23,276 bases of DNA. Origin: Willaertia magna (Eukaryota > Heterolobosea > Eutetramitea > Acrasida > Naegleriidae). The stretch lies in the NCBI GenBank assembly GCA_902984215.1, contig CADWAF010005389.1:1-23276 (forward strand). The letters are read 5' to 3'. Position 1 is the stretch's first letter, and each line of letters begins with the position of its first letter. The notes beneath the pieces are model-generated. The model saw only the letters and a program-made list of their open reading frames with translations, did no database searches and was not told the origin of the DNA. The translations under genes were made by a program, and so were the position numbers. Shown here piece by piece: positions 8,601-18,149 of this stretch.

Positions 8601-10960
8601 ATTTATAAAGTAGAATCTAATAAGATTTTTAGTATTTACTAAATTGTTACAAATTGATTCTATTGAACGATTTAAATATTTTTTTTGAAAAACAAATAAG
8701 TACAGACGTTTAGTTTGTAAATTATTAATTTTCTTAATAAACATATCTTTTTTTCTTTCAATCAAGTTAAAATTATTTTTTTTAAGTTATTTTTGTACAA
8801 TATAATTGTATCTATTAAAGAAGTGGTATTCTATAAATTTAAAATAAATCCTTATATTTTTTATCTTTAATAATAAAAACATTAATATTAAAAACTATTT
8901 TTCCAAAATTATCAATAACGTGTTTAAAATTATTTATAATATTGTTAAAATCATTGATATTTCTTTTAAATATTAAATCGTTAATAAGATTTTTATTAAA
9001 TTTAAGTACTTTTAAACTAATTACTTTCTTACACAACTTATCATTCCAAAAGGTATTGCATAAAAAATTAAATGAAACACTAATTGCTATTTCTTTATGT
9101 TAATATTAAATATTAAAATCTCAATACTCAAAATTGTCACTCTAATTTAAAATTATATAATTAGGCCTTAATTTGGTGTAAATAAAAAGTCTATTATATT
9201 GTTTAAAGGATAGTTGAATAATATTAAATAGTAAATCATATAAATTATGGTTATAAATCTAATTAATTAGCATTTTATCTTGTGTGTTAAGAGAAGATTT
9301 TATGTTTTTAAGAAAAGTTATGTTAAAGTCATTAATAATTATTAATTTCTTTTTATGTAAGAAGATATATAATAATAATTCATTTAATTTTTCAAAAAAT
9401 AACCTAAACTCCTCTTAATTAACATTTAAAACTCTATACTAGTTGATTACATTAAAAACATTAAAAATAGGATGCTTTAATATAAGATTAGTAAATTTTT
9501 CTTAAATTAGCTCTACATAATTAATTATTTTCCAGTTTCTATTTATTTTAACAATAGTTAAAACTCCACTATATTTATCTCTTTTAAAACTGTTATAAAC
9601 CTTATATTGACTTACAAACTTCTGAAACAATTAATTATTATAAACATCATCTTCAACAGACCAATAAGTTTCTTAAATATTTACTATATATAAATTGAAA
9701 CTAGAAATATTATCTAAAATAATATCTTTTTTTAATATAGAAAAGCTAACTAGATTTATATTAACAATTCTGATATATGAAGTTATTATTAACTTTTATA
9801 AGATCTAACTTTGTTTAATACATAATTAAACAATTATTCACCTGCATCTATAGTAAAAAAGTTTTTAACTGTTTTATTAACAGTATTTATAAAAATTTTT
9901 ATTTTATTTTTTGACTTCATTTTATAATATTATAATTTATTCCTTAATACTTTTAATTATAATTTTAAATTCATTTATATAAATGGAACTGAATTGAATA
10001 GTTTTAACATTAATATTTTTGATTTCGTTTTAAATGTTTTGAACTAAAGAATTTAATGTGATAACTGTTATAGTAAAATGATTTAGTTTATCAATATTTT
10101 GTTTTTTCTGTTAAACTTTAAAAAAAATGCTATCTTATATATTAACTGTAATTCACAATTTATTTTAAACCTACATAGAAACCTTTAATAATTTTGTCAT
10201 TTAATAAATTTCTATTAATAGTAACAAAGATTGTTATGTTTTTTCTATTATATACTTTCATATCTAAATCTCAATTAGCCTTAATTTCTTTAATTAAAAC
10301 CTCATCTAAAATAAAGTTTAAAACTTTTAATTTAATTACTATGAAGTTTTGGTCAATTAGTTTTAAATATTTAAATATATTATCATCCTCTGTTTCCATA
10401 TTTTAGATATTATTTAATTTAATAGCTCAGAAACTATAACTATATATTAGTAATAATATTGAAACTAAATATATAATTTTCTTTAATATAAAAATATTCA
10501 ACATATTTAAGTAAATTCATTCTAGTAATAAGCAAATTAACTTTATATTTGATTTTTACAAATTTAAGTTAAGAAATAACATAGAATTTCTTTTTTTTGT
10601 AATTTAAAGTCATATTGGTTGTATATTTATATTTAAAAAAGATAATTGTATCATTAATTTTATCTTTTAGTTATAAGATAAGACTTATTCTTATAGAACT
10701 AATTTTTAATGTTTTTAAGATATTATTATTAGTGTATTTGATATCTTTTTTAAATAAAACAACTACTCTAAACGATTTTCTAATATTTTTGAAAATCTTT
10801 TTATTACTTTGATTATTTACAGAGTTAAAAATTGCTTTATTATTATTGTTATTTCTAATAAGTATATTGAGTTACATACTACCTTTTAGAATTGGATTTC
10901 TTAAAGTATTTTTAGATTTATTATTTTTATTACTTTTTCTTCTAAGCATTTTTTTAAATC
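8583..10960 (-). pseudogene. LINE endonuclease and 5' region, decayed
   Basis: Minus-strand translation contains KYSGVLTIVKINRNWKI (about 9590-9530), then LIIINDFNI with the NDFN core at 9333-9322, then LRPNYIIL (about 9180-9155). These line up with the G-G-V-a-i-l-v, v-G-D-F-N and R-x-D-Y-I/L blocks of the APE-like endonuclease of LINEs, with Asn replacing the family Gly or Asp in two places. Downstream fragments (KRNINDFNNIINNF, KKYLNRSIESICNNL) fit the linker between endonuclease and RT. The most 5' part (about 10960-9900) is basic and Asn/Lys-rich and might be an ORF1 remnant, but shows no motif. Stops and frame changes are frequent throughout. Confidence 0.55.
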
Positions 10961-11039
10961 TCTTAAAATAAAAAATAAAAAACACCCATTCAACAACTAA
11001 TAAAAGCTTAATTTTTAATATCTTTTTAAAACCTTACAA
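10961..11039. other. boundary between LINE block and copy B
   Basis: A-rich short-unit tract (about 10968-10980) followed by AT-rich sequence. No gene is seen. Confidence 0.4.
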
Positions 11040-12660
11040 TAAACACAAATATTACAATAAAAACAACCCTTGTATACATATAATTTTTTTTATACACTTA
11101 ACAATCATAAAATTAACTAAACAACTTAATCTTTCAGTTTCAGAAATAATAGAAAATATTTAATTAACTAAAAAATTATAAATTTATAAAATAATAAAAT
11201 TAATAAACTTACTTTTATTATTATAATTAAATTTACAAATACAATTTACTTTATTTGTAAAAAAATTATTAAAATTATTAATATTAATAAAATAATTTTC
11301 CTTTTTTTTTCTAAAATTTCATCTATTTCATCTATTCTATTATTATTAATAACAATATTATTTTTATTAATATAAAAATTTATACAATTTTCATAAAAAT
11401 CATTATTTTATAATTCATTTACAATTACTAATTGTAAATTAAATAATAAATTTATTAATGTTAAAAATAATAATAAATTTAATCAATAAATAATAATTTC
11501 TTTTTTATTAATTAATTTAGAATTTGTAGAATATAGTAAATTATTTTATTTTTTTAAATTATAATCTTATTTCATAAGTAACATTTAATAAATATAGAAA
11601 TATTTATTGAAATAAAATAAATGAATTTACAAAAAATAAATTAATAAATAATTTTATTAAATAGATTATTAAAACATAATATATTTGGAAATTTAATATA
11701 TTATAATAATATTTTACATAATATATTATTATTAATAACTTTATTTTTAAATTTTTCTAATATTAATATATATTTCTTTAAATTTTATTTGATCTTATAA
11801 ATATTTTAAAGATATTTTAATTATTTTTTTAATTATTAGTTATATTTATTATAGAATTTTTATTTTAAAAAAATTAATAAAGATAATAATAATAATTAAA
11901 TGAATGGATTTATGATTAAAAAATTTATTAATTTTATTAAAAATTACAATAAGAATATTGAAGAAAATAAAGGAAATTATAAATAAAAAGTATTATTATA
12001 TAATTAAAGTTATAATTAAAATAATAATATTTAATTAATATTTAAAAAAGAGTTACCAGAATATAAAAAAAAAATAATATTAACTATAAAATAAAATCTT
12101 TATTAAACTAATTGAAAAAAGTAAAATTTTAAAGATATAAATAAATATAAATATAAATTATTAATACAATATAATAAAAACTATCATAATTTAATTTATA
12201 TTTATATTAAAAAAAGAAAAAATTTAAAGAAATTTTATAAAAAAAAATAGATTTACAGAAAAAATTATAGAAATAATATTTTTTTAGATATTTTAAATTT
12301 ATGTAATTTTAAAATTACAAATAATATACAAAATTTTATTGAAAAATTAAATTACAAATATAAACATTTTCAAAATTATTATTTATAAAAAACTACAATA
12401 ATTAAAAGACAAAATAAAAAAAGAAATAAAGGAATAAATTTAAATAATTTATATTTTAATTACTGAAAATTTTTAAATTATTGATAATAATTTAAATTTA
12501 ATTTTAAATTTAAGTGAAACTTTAGAAATTTTAAATAATTCTCAAAATTTGTCACAATTAGAAAATATAGATTGAATTAAAAAAAAGAAAAAAGAAATTA
12601 AATATAATAAATATGAACAGTTAGGACATATAAAAAGAAGTAAATAATGTCTTTTGTATA
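11040..12660 (+). pseudogene. unrecognised zinc-ribbon element protein, copy B (more decayed)
   Basis: Same orientation as copy A and alignable with it in blocks. FNQ-stop-II matches FNK-stop-II. NKLINNFIK matches NKLINNFIN, with a TGA eighteen codons upstream in both. FINFIKNYNKNI matches FINFLEQYNKDI. YN-stop-SY occurs in both. NNIFLDILNLCNFKIT matches NDIFLKIFIYLKFKIT. KRQNKKRNKGINLNNLYFNY matches QRQNNKRNRGIALNNLYLDY. The tail (QLGHIKRSK-stop-CLLYK, about 12615-12665) resembles a zinc knuckle better preserved at G-H than in copy A. At least one single-base deletion has occurred near 11427. Differences between copies are largely conservative at protein level (D/E, I/V, F/L, Y/F). It ends about 160 bases before the OS-9-like gene. 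Confidence 0.45.
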
Positions 12661-12817
12661 AACAATAAAGTTATAGATCTTTTTTATTATTTTTTTTTAC
12701 AAAATAACCAAAGCTTTGCTTTATTTTTTGAAAAAAAAATTTAATTTTATTTAAAACAACAAAAAACATTCCACTTTAAAAAATTAAAAAAAAAATTATT
12801 ATTTTCAAGAAAAAAAA
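12661..12817. promoter_or_regulatory. upstream region of the OS-9-like gene
   Basis: Short AT-rich stretch with A-runs ending in a purine-rich leader directly before the ATG at 12818. It must contain the promoter of that gene, squeezed against the decayed element. No defined motif can be supported. Confidence 0.35.
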
Positions 12818-13897
12818 ATGTCAAAACAACAAACCAAGCCTTCCCACTTTTTTTTAACTTTTTTTTTGATTCTCTTCCACGCCTTTCATATCGGAAATTT
12901 TCTACTCTTTGCAGAATGTAAAACTTATCATCAAAAAACCTTTTCCCTAAAACCAAATCTAGAAAACTATATGGCCAGCGTTACCTTAAATGATATTACT
13001 TGTCAATTCCAATTCTCAACCATTTCCTGTAAAGAACTTGCAGAAGAAAAAAAGAAATTAGCTAATGGCAATCCCAATAATAATAATGCGCAACAAGCTA
13101 TTCTCTTACCTTACGAAAAGGTTTTAGAACGCTTACCAAAGAGTGGTTGTCTAAAAAAAGTGGAAGGCTATTGGACTTATGATTTTTGTTTTAATGAACA
13201 AGTTACACAAAGTCACGGAAGTCAAATGAAATTTAATTTGGGAAAATTTACAGAATTTAAAAAGGAAAAGGCTTTATTTGTAGATGGCGATATTTGCGAA
13301 TTGCCAGATAAGAATACAAATAATAATAACGGAAATGTTCCTGGCGGGAAGAAAAGAGAAGTGAAGAGAAGGACAAATGTCATTTTTATGTGTGGTCAAA
13401 GTTCTGAAATTGTAAATGTAAAAGAACCAATACCTTGTGAATATGAATTTATTGTAACGGATCCAAATTTATGTAGTGAGAATTCACCCTTTCCAAAATA
13501 TACTCATGAAACTGATATGTCTTCTATTTTAGCTATAAATAATCCATATGATAATTTTGAAATGAAAATTGAAAAGACAATGTTTGTAAATGAATATTTA
13601 TGTACTGTACAATCTATTTTAAGAGATTTAAAACCTGTTCCTAATACTTGTTTTAAATATTTTTCAATACAAATGATTACTACTAATAATGATAACAACA
13701 TGGCTGAAAAGAATAAGGCTGAAAAGGATGATGAGGATAAGGATGGAAGTGGTGAAAGAAGAGGGTTAGTAGCGAGAGCGATGCATCATGGACGTATTCC
13801 TTTTGAGAATAAAGAGTTAAAGTATGTTAGAAAGGGAAGGGAAGTGAGAAGTACAAAATATTTTACTGGATCATTGGATTATATACAAATTAAATAA
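12818..13897 (+). CDS. OS-9/Yos9/erlectin-like ER lectin with MRH domain
   Basis: 359 residues, intronless, ending in TAA. Residues about 10-32 are hydrophobic (FFLTFFLILFHAFHIGNFLL) and act as a signal peptide. Residues about 109-220 form a mannose-6-phosphate-receptor homology (MRH) domain with six Cys at 111, 124, 160, 192, 207 and 219. The sugar-contact residues of OS-9 have counterparts: Q131 in EQVTQSH, R184 or R185 in KRRTNV, E203 and Y209, the last two with the same six-residue spacing as in human OS-9. The OS-9 double-Trp motif reads Y118-W119 (GYWTYDFC). The family reads trimmed N-glycans on misfolded proteins in the ER lumen and passes them to the Hrd1 ubiquitin ligase complex. Asn-rich inserts lie inside the domain (168-172) and before it (86-90), and an acidic, then basic tail follows. 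No HDEL-type signal is seen. Confidence 0.85.
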   Translation: MSKQQTKPSHFFLTFFLILFHAFHIGNFLLFAECKTYHQKTFSLKPNLENYMASVTLNDITCQFQFSTISCKELAEEKKKLANGNPNNNNAQQAILLPYEKVLERLPKSGCLKKVEGYWTYDFCFNEQVTQSHGSQMKFNLGKFTEFKKEKALFVDGDICELPDKNTNNNNGNVPGGKKREVKRRTNVIFMCGQSSEIVNVKEPIPCEYEFIVTDPNLCSENSPFPKYTHETDMSSILAINNPYDNFEMKIEKTMFVNEYLCTVQSILRDLKPVPNTCFKYFSIQMITTNNDNNMAEKNKAEKDDEDKDGSGERRGLVARAMHHGRIPFENKELKYVRKGREVRSTKYFTGSLDYIQIK

Positions 13898-13943
13898 TTT
13901 ACAGAGCTATACATTCAAATAAGGAAATTAAATTACACAAAAT
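13898..13943. terminator. 46-base convergent 3' region
   Basis: The stop codons of the OS-9-like gene (plus) and the six-TM gene (minus) face each other across only 46 bases, so the 3' UTRs and polyadenylation signals must overlap one another or the opposite coding sequence. Confidence 0.5.
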
Positions 13944-15241
13944 TTATTTTTGAATATGAATACTTTGTATTGCAATTTCATCTTCTTTATCTTCATCGTC
14001 ATCGTCACTTAAATTTAAAGAAGTTGTTTTAATTAAAGAATTACCACCTTCCATAACTGATCTTTCTTCTTGTAAATCAAAATAATCTTTTAAATAATTA
14101 AATTGAAAAATTAAACCTAAAATACAACCAAAAACAATACCAAATGGAAAAACAATAAATAATTGATTAATTAATAAATTTCTATAAATTAAATCTAAAA
14201 TTGTAAATGATGAAATATTTTCACTAGTTGACACAGTTGCATCCTTTACAATACTTATAAAAATACTAAAAGCACTTCCAATAATACAACTTGAAAATAA
14301 TAAACATAAAATAAAAATAAAATAATTACTTGTAGATCTACGATAAAATGTATTTAAATAACAACATTGACATATTGGTAAAATACCATTCGTAATGAAT
14401 TCACAAAAAATAAATACCGCCAAAAAAAAGATGGAATTTCCAATAATGAAATTCCATAAAACATTCCATTGAAATTTTGAACTTTCATTTAATAAAGATT
14501 TTCCAATTTTTTCATACTTTTCATTTCTTATAATTACTTTACTATAAGGTTGGAATTGTAAATTAAACCAATTGGTACCGTATAAAATAATTAATAATAA
14601 TCCACTAAAGATACAAATAGTTAAAATTATGTAAATGGTTGTTCTACTATGATAAGATACTTCATTTTTCTATTTTTTTTGTATATTATTATTTTGTAAA
14701 TTATTTTGTATAATTTTGTAAATAAATTTGTATAAATTTTGTAAAGGTTAATAATTATTTATATATAAAAATTAATAACTTACGTTTGAAACTGCAGTTT
14801 TAATCATAAATAAACTAGACATAATTATCATTAATAATCCAAATATCTAACAATTTTAAAAATTATAATAAAATTATTACAAAATTATAAAATATATAAA
14901 ACAGTATTTCAATAATAATTAAAAAAAATTATAATCAATTTAAAACTTACAATCGCAAATACTTTTGAAAATAAAACTTCAATTAAAATAAATCCAGTTA
15001 TAAAAGTAATTAAAATCCCAACAAATGCTCCCAACACACCAACTAATAATTGATTTACTTTTGTTAGTCCAGGTGGTGAAATAAATCCCATTTCCGAAAG
15101 AAAACTCTTGGTGTTGCCACCGGATTTTGAACTGGCGACTTGTTCGTAATGATTACCACCCTTTCCGCTATGGCCAGTTATTTGAGAAAAGAGTGAAGAA
15201 GCAACATGTTTAATGGAAGATGTCACTATTGATAATTTCAT
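13944..15241 (-). CDS. six-TM membrane protein of unknown function, three exons
   Basis: Exons 15241-14951, 14846-14784 and 14669-13944 join in phase 0 to give 359 residues; both introns start GTAAGT and end in TAG (104 and 114 bases). The start is the first ATG of the open frame. Hydrophobic segments lie at about 65-91, 93-112, 129-149, 190-215, 233-257 and 283-308, suggesting six membrane passes. The N-terminal 60 residues are polar and Ser/Gly-rich; the loop at about 150-188 is charged; a Cys cluster (CQCC, 218-221) follows TM4. The C-terminal tail is acidic (SDDDDEDKEDE, 339-349) and probably cytosolic. I do not recognise the family. It is convergent with the OS-9-like gene and lies head-to-tail behind the Rab gene, about 330 bases downstream of its stop. 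Confidence 0.75.
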
Positions 15242-15570
15242 TTTTAAATTTCAGTAATAAACGTGTGGATGGTTTTAGATATAATAGTATTGAAAAGATA
15301 GTGATGTTTTTTGTTTTAGTTTCAACGGAGAGTCACAGTGATTGATGATGGTGTTTGGTGAAAGAGGTAACAACTGTTAATTTTTTTTTGTGATTTTCAA
15401 AAAGTATTAATAAATTGGAATCTAGATGACAATGGACATCAAAAGATTGTAATCAGATGAGCTGTTTAATTACAATCCATTAACCTCTTTGCCACTACGA
15501 ATCGCAATTATAGTTTCTACAGTTATTTAAATAAAAAATTTAATTTAATAACTGTACATAATAAAAAATT
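15242..15570. promoter_or_regulatory. intergenic region: promoter of the six-TM gene and 3' end of the Rab gene
   Basis: No coding sequence. A perfect 9-bp inverted repeat, GATTGTAAT at 15445-15453 and ATTACAATC at 15469-15477, is separated by 15 bases. It could be a factor-binding site for the six-TM promoter or a hairpin in the Rab 3' UTR. Confidence 0.4.
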
Positions 15571-16641
15571 TTAACATTTACAACCACTTGAACTCTTTTC
15601 CTTTTCTTCTTGTTCTTCATTCAATAAAATTTCAATTCCTCCTGACATGTGTGATTGGTGATAATATGTTGCATGTTTCTTTTCTTCTTCAATTATTGAT
15701 TCTTCATTACAAAATAAATTATAAAGCATTTACAAAGTAAATAAAATTAAATAAATTAAAACCTACTTATTAAGGACTTAAAGGCTTCATCTACGTTATT
15801 TCCCTCAGATGCGCTGGTCTCGATAAATAACATTCCAAAATCTTCTGCTAATTGTTTTCCTTCATCATATGATACTTTTCGTAATTCTTTTTGATCTGAT
15901 TTATTTCCAATTAAAATCTTACAAATTTCTTTATCTGTATAATTATTTAAATCCCTTAACCAACCTCTTATATGTGCAAATGAATCTCCATTAGTAACGT
16001 CATAAACTATTAACGCGCCATCTACTCCTCTATAATAACTATCTTTAATTTTGTTGATTGTTTTGTTTGCGAATTTGGATTATTATTATTTTAATTATTG
16101 AGCTAATTATTGACTTAATTACTTACGAGTCTTTGTTAATAATTAAAAGCCAGGCTTTAACTATTGCAATGATTCATTCTTAATACTTACTATACTTCTA
16201 AATCGTTCTTGTCCAGCTCTATTAAGTATAGAAAGAAAGTTTAAATTTTATTCAATGTAATTATTAAGACTTACGTATCAAATATCGTTACTTTCACTTT
16301 TTTACTATTTACTTCTAAGGAACGATGACCCATTTCCATTCCTATCGTATAAGCAAAAGATGCATTATATCTATTATAACAAAATCGCTATAGTTTTCAA
16401 TATCAGTTCAAATAAATTTTATTGAACAATAGTCATTTCAGCCTTAATAAATAATTTACGTACATTCATTAAGGAACTCTTTCCGGTCGTGGAATCTCCA
16501 ATAATTATAACTAAGGGAACAATAATAATTGATACAGTATTATTGTACAGTATTATCATTAATTGTTATTATAATAATGTTAGGTTTGAAAAAAGTCGTA
16601 CCTTTATAAACGTGAGCTACAACTGTCTGTAATTCTTGCAT
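15571..16641 (-). CDS. Rab-family small GTPase, six exons
   Basis: Exons 16641-16602, 16510-16464, 16387-16275, 16218-16187, 16042-15767 and 15701-15571 sum to 639 bases, giving 212 residues. All G boxes are present: P-loop GDSTTGKS (18-25), T43 in switch I, DTAGQE (66-71), NKSD (124-127) and ETSA (152-155). RFRSIVNSYYRG in switch II is typical of Rab1/Rab8-type proteins. It ends GCKC-stop, a C-x-C motif for double geranylgeranylation, so the protein should cycle between cytosol and a secretory or endocytic membrane. Switch I/interswitch reads TIGMEMGHRSLEV instead of the common TIG-V-D-F-x-x-(R/K)-T, so its effectors may differ and I give no Rab number. Introns are 66-144 bases with donors GTACGA, GTACGT, GTAAGT, GTATTA and GTAGGT. 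It is divergent from the Spg1-like gene. Confidence 0.87.
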
Positions 16642-17025
16642 TTTTTTCTTACTCTTTGTTATCCTTCTAACCTATCCCAACAAGTTAACACCTAGTTAGT
16701 TCTGTATAATGAGAAGAAACCGCTCAAAGCTTAAAATTAAAGCCAAATTGACTTTACTCAACAACTGACTAGTGTTTTTACTTGTAAATTCCATTCACTG
16801 TTCCAAGAGTCAATAATTTATTGACAAGTAAGAAATTAATAAAGACAGACGACTGTTGCCAACATCAACACTAAAAAGAAGAAAAGCTCCCAACACAACA
16901 CAATCATTTTAACACAACAATGAGAGTTGTTATTTTTCTTCTTTTCGAAATGAGCAAAATGATGATCAATTTTCCATCATCACTGGCAATAAATAAATAA
17001 ATTTTAAAAAAAAAAATATTTTAAA
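16642..17025. promoter_or_regulatory. bidirectional promoter region between Rab and Spg1-like genes
   Basis: These 384 bases separate two divergent start codons, so they must hold both promoters. Short inverted repeats are visible near the Spg1 side: AACAAC-AATGAGA-GTTGTT (about 16916-16934) and GATGA ... TCATC flanking TCAATTTTCCA (about 16961-16981). The Spg1 leader is an A-rich run directly before its ATG. Confidence 0.45.
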
Positions 17026-17616
17026 ATGTCATCTGCAAATAAACAAATTGTCGTAAAGATTGGTATGCTTGGAGATGTTCAAGTCGGTAAAACAAGTTTA
17101 ATGGTAAAATATGTTAATGGACAATTTGATGAAGATTATATTATGACATTAGGTGTTAATTTCTTAGAAAAGAAGGTTCCTATTAAAAATACAGAAGTTA
17201 ATTTAATGATTTGGGATTTAGGAGGACAAAAAGAATTTATGACCATGTTAGATTTAGTTTGTAATGATTCACTAGCCTTGTTCTTTATGTTTGATTTAAC
17301 AAGAAAAACAACACTTCGTTCAGTAAAAGATTGGTTCTTACATTCAAGAAAATATAATAAGAAGGCTATTCCTTTCTTAATTGGAACTAAATATGATAAA
17401 TTTGTAGATCTACCAAAGGAAGAACAAGAAGATATTACTGCTCAAGCTAGAAAATATGCTGAAAAGATGAAATGTCCACTGATATATAGTAGTGCTGCTG
17501 CAGGTATTAATATTAAGAAATTATTTAGATTGGTTTTAGCTAAAATCTTTGATTTTCCACCAGGAATTGAAAAGATTACTGCTGTTGGAGAACCTATTCT
17601 TGAATTTGAAGATTAA
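17026..17616 (+). CDS. Spg1/Tem1-type septation or mitotic-exit GTPase
   Basis: 196 residues, no intron. Motifs: P-loop GDVQVGKT (16-23), switch I T41 in MTLGVNF, WDLGGQ (63-68) with the Gly-Gly typical of Spg1/Tem1 in place of Rab T-A-G, and TKYD (121-124) replacing N-K-x-D, also a mark of this subfamily. It also has SSA (155-157) and the subfamily C-terminal form, with FDFPPGIEKITAVGEP close to the end. There is no C-terminal Cys, so it is not prenylated; family members sit at spindle poles or centrosomes through partner proteins. In yeasts it drives the septation/mitotic-exit kinase cascade; in amoebae and plants it is linked to cytokinesis. The start is the only ATG before the P-loop at a sensible distance, and the length matches the family. 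TAA stop. Confidence 0.9.
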   Translation: MSSANKQIVVKIGMLGDVQVGKTSLMVKYVNGQFDEDYIMTLGVNFLEKKVPIKNTEVNLMIWDLGGQKEFMTMLDLVCNDSLALFFMFDLTRKTTLRSVKDWFLHSRKYNKKAIPFLIGTKYDKFVDLPKEEQEDITAQARKYAEKMKCPLIYSSAAAGINIKKLFRLVLAKIFDFPPGIEKITAVGEPILEFED

Positions 17617-17919
17617 TTTTGTTTCTTTTTTTATCCTTTTTTATTATTTAGCCTTCTTATTCCGATAGGAAAGAGATGATGAAGAGGGATGATGAAAACA
17701 ATATGACACTTGTATATAACATTTTTGTATTAATAATTTATTATTTATAAAAAAAAGAATGATAAAAACTTAAATTTAAAACTAAAGCATTTGGAGATGA
17801 CATTGTTATCGTTTGTGAACGTTCAATCAAATGAAAAATTCAGTCCCATAATATTTTATGAAATTTTTTCTCAAAAAACTTTTCTTTATAATAACTACTG
17901 TAGTGAGAGATGGAAAGAC
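17617..17919. promoter_or_regulatory. Spg1 3' region and upstream region of U2 snRNA
   Basis: AT-rich with no ORF worth calling. The U2 promoter elements should lie within about 100 bases before 17920; the stretch contains TATA-like and T-rich runs (about 17850-17895), but I cannot define a PSE or USE. Confidence 0.4.
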
Positions 17920-18119
17920 ATCTTTCTCGGCCTTTGGCTTTGATTGAGTGTAGTATCTGTTCTTATCAGTTTAATCGCTGATACATCGTCTACGGACGGT
18001 GAACACGATTAACTCAATTTTTTGAGGGGGCCGAAAGTGTGCCTACTGCTTCGGTAGTTTAGTGCACCTTTTGGCGCGTGTCTGCTTTGTATTGCCCTTT
18101 GCGCGAAGCGAGGCACACC
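17920..18119 (+). ncRNA. U2 spliceosomal snRNA
   Basis: Begins ATCTTTCTCGGCCTTTGGC, nearly the universal U2 5' end. The branch-point recognition element GTAGTA lies at 17950-17955 inside the conserved GTGTAGTATCTGTTCTTATC, followed by the stem IIa partner (CAGTTTAAT ... CTGATAC). A small stem IIb, CGTC-TACG-GACG, has a UNCG-type tetraloop. An Sm site AATTTTTTG is at 18016-18024. GC-rich stem-loops III (CTAC ... GTAG) and IV (about 18074-18118) follow. The length of about 200 bases is close to animal U2 (187). The RNA pairs with the intron branch site in the major spliceosome, consistent with the introns in neighbouring genes. The 3' end is estimated from the last stem; the GC content stands far above the flanks. 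Confidence 0.93.
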
Positions 18120-18149
18120 CCAACCCAAATTTACAAAGAGAAAACTTGT

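Noticed and set aside
10194..10812. Plus-strand ORFs of 65-70 codons with membrane-like composition
   Set aside because: They are antisense to the LINE-derived block; hydrophobic Leu/Phe/Ile runs arise automatically opposite Lys/Asn-rich AT-biased coding sequence.
12818..17616. Ciliate-like genetic code (TAR = Gln) for the whole genome
   Set aside because: The Rab ends exactly at its C-x-C prenylation motif with TAA, Spg1 and the OS-9-like protein end at expected lengths with TAA, and all use CAA for Gln with no in-frame stops.
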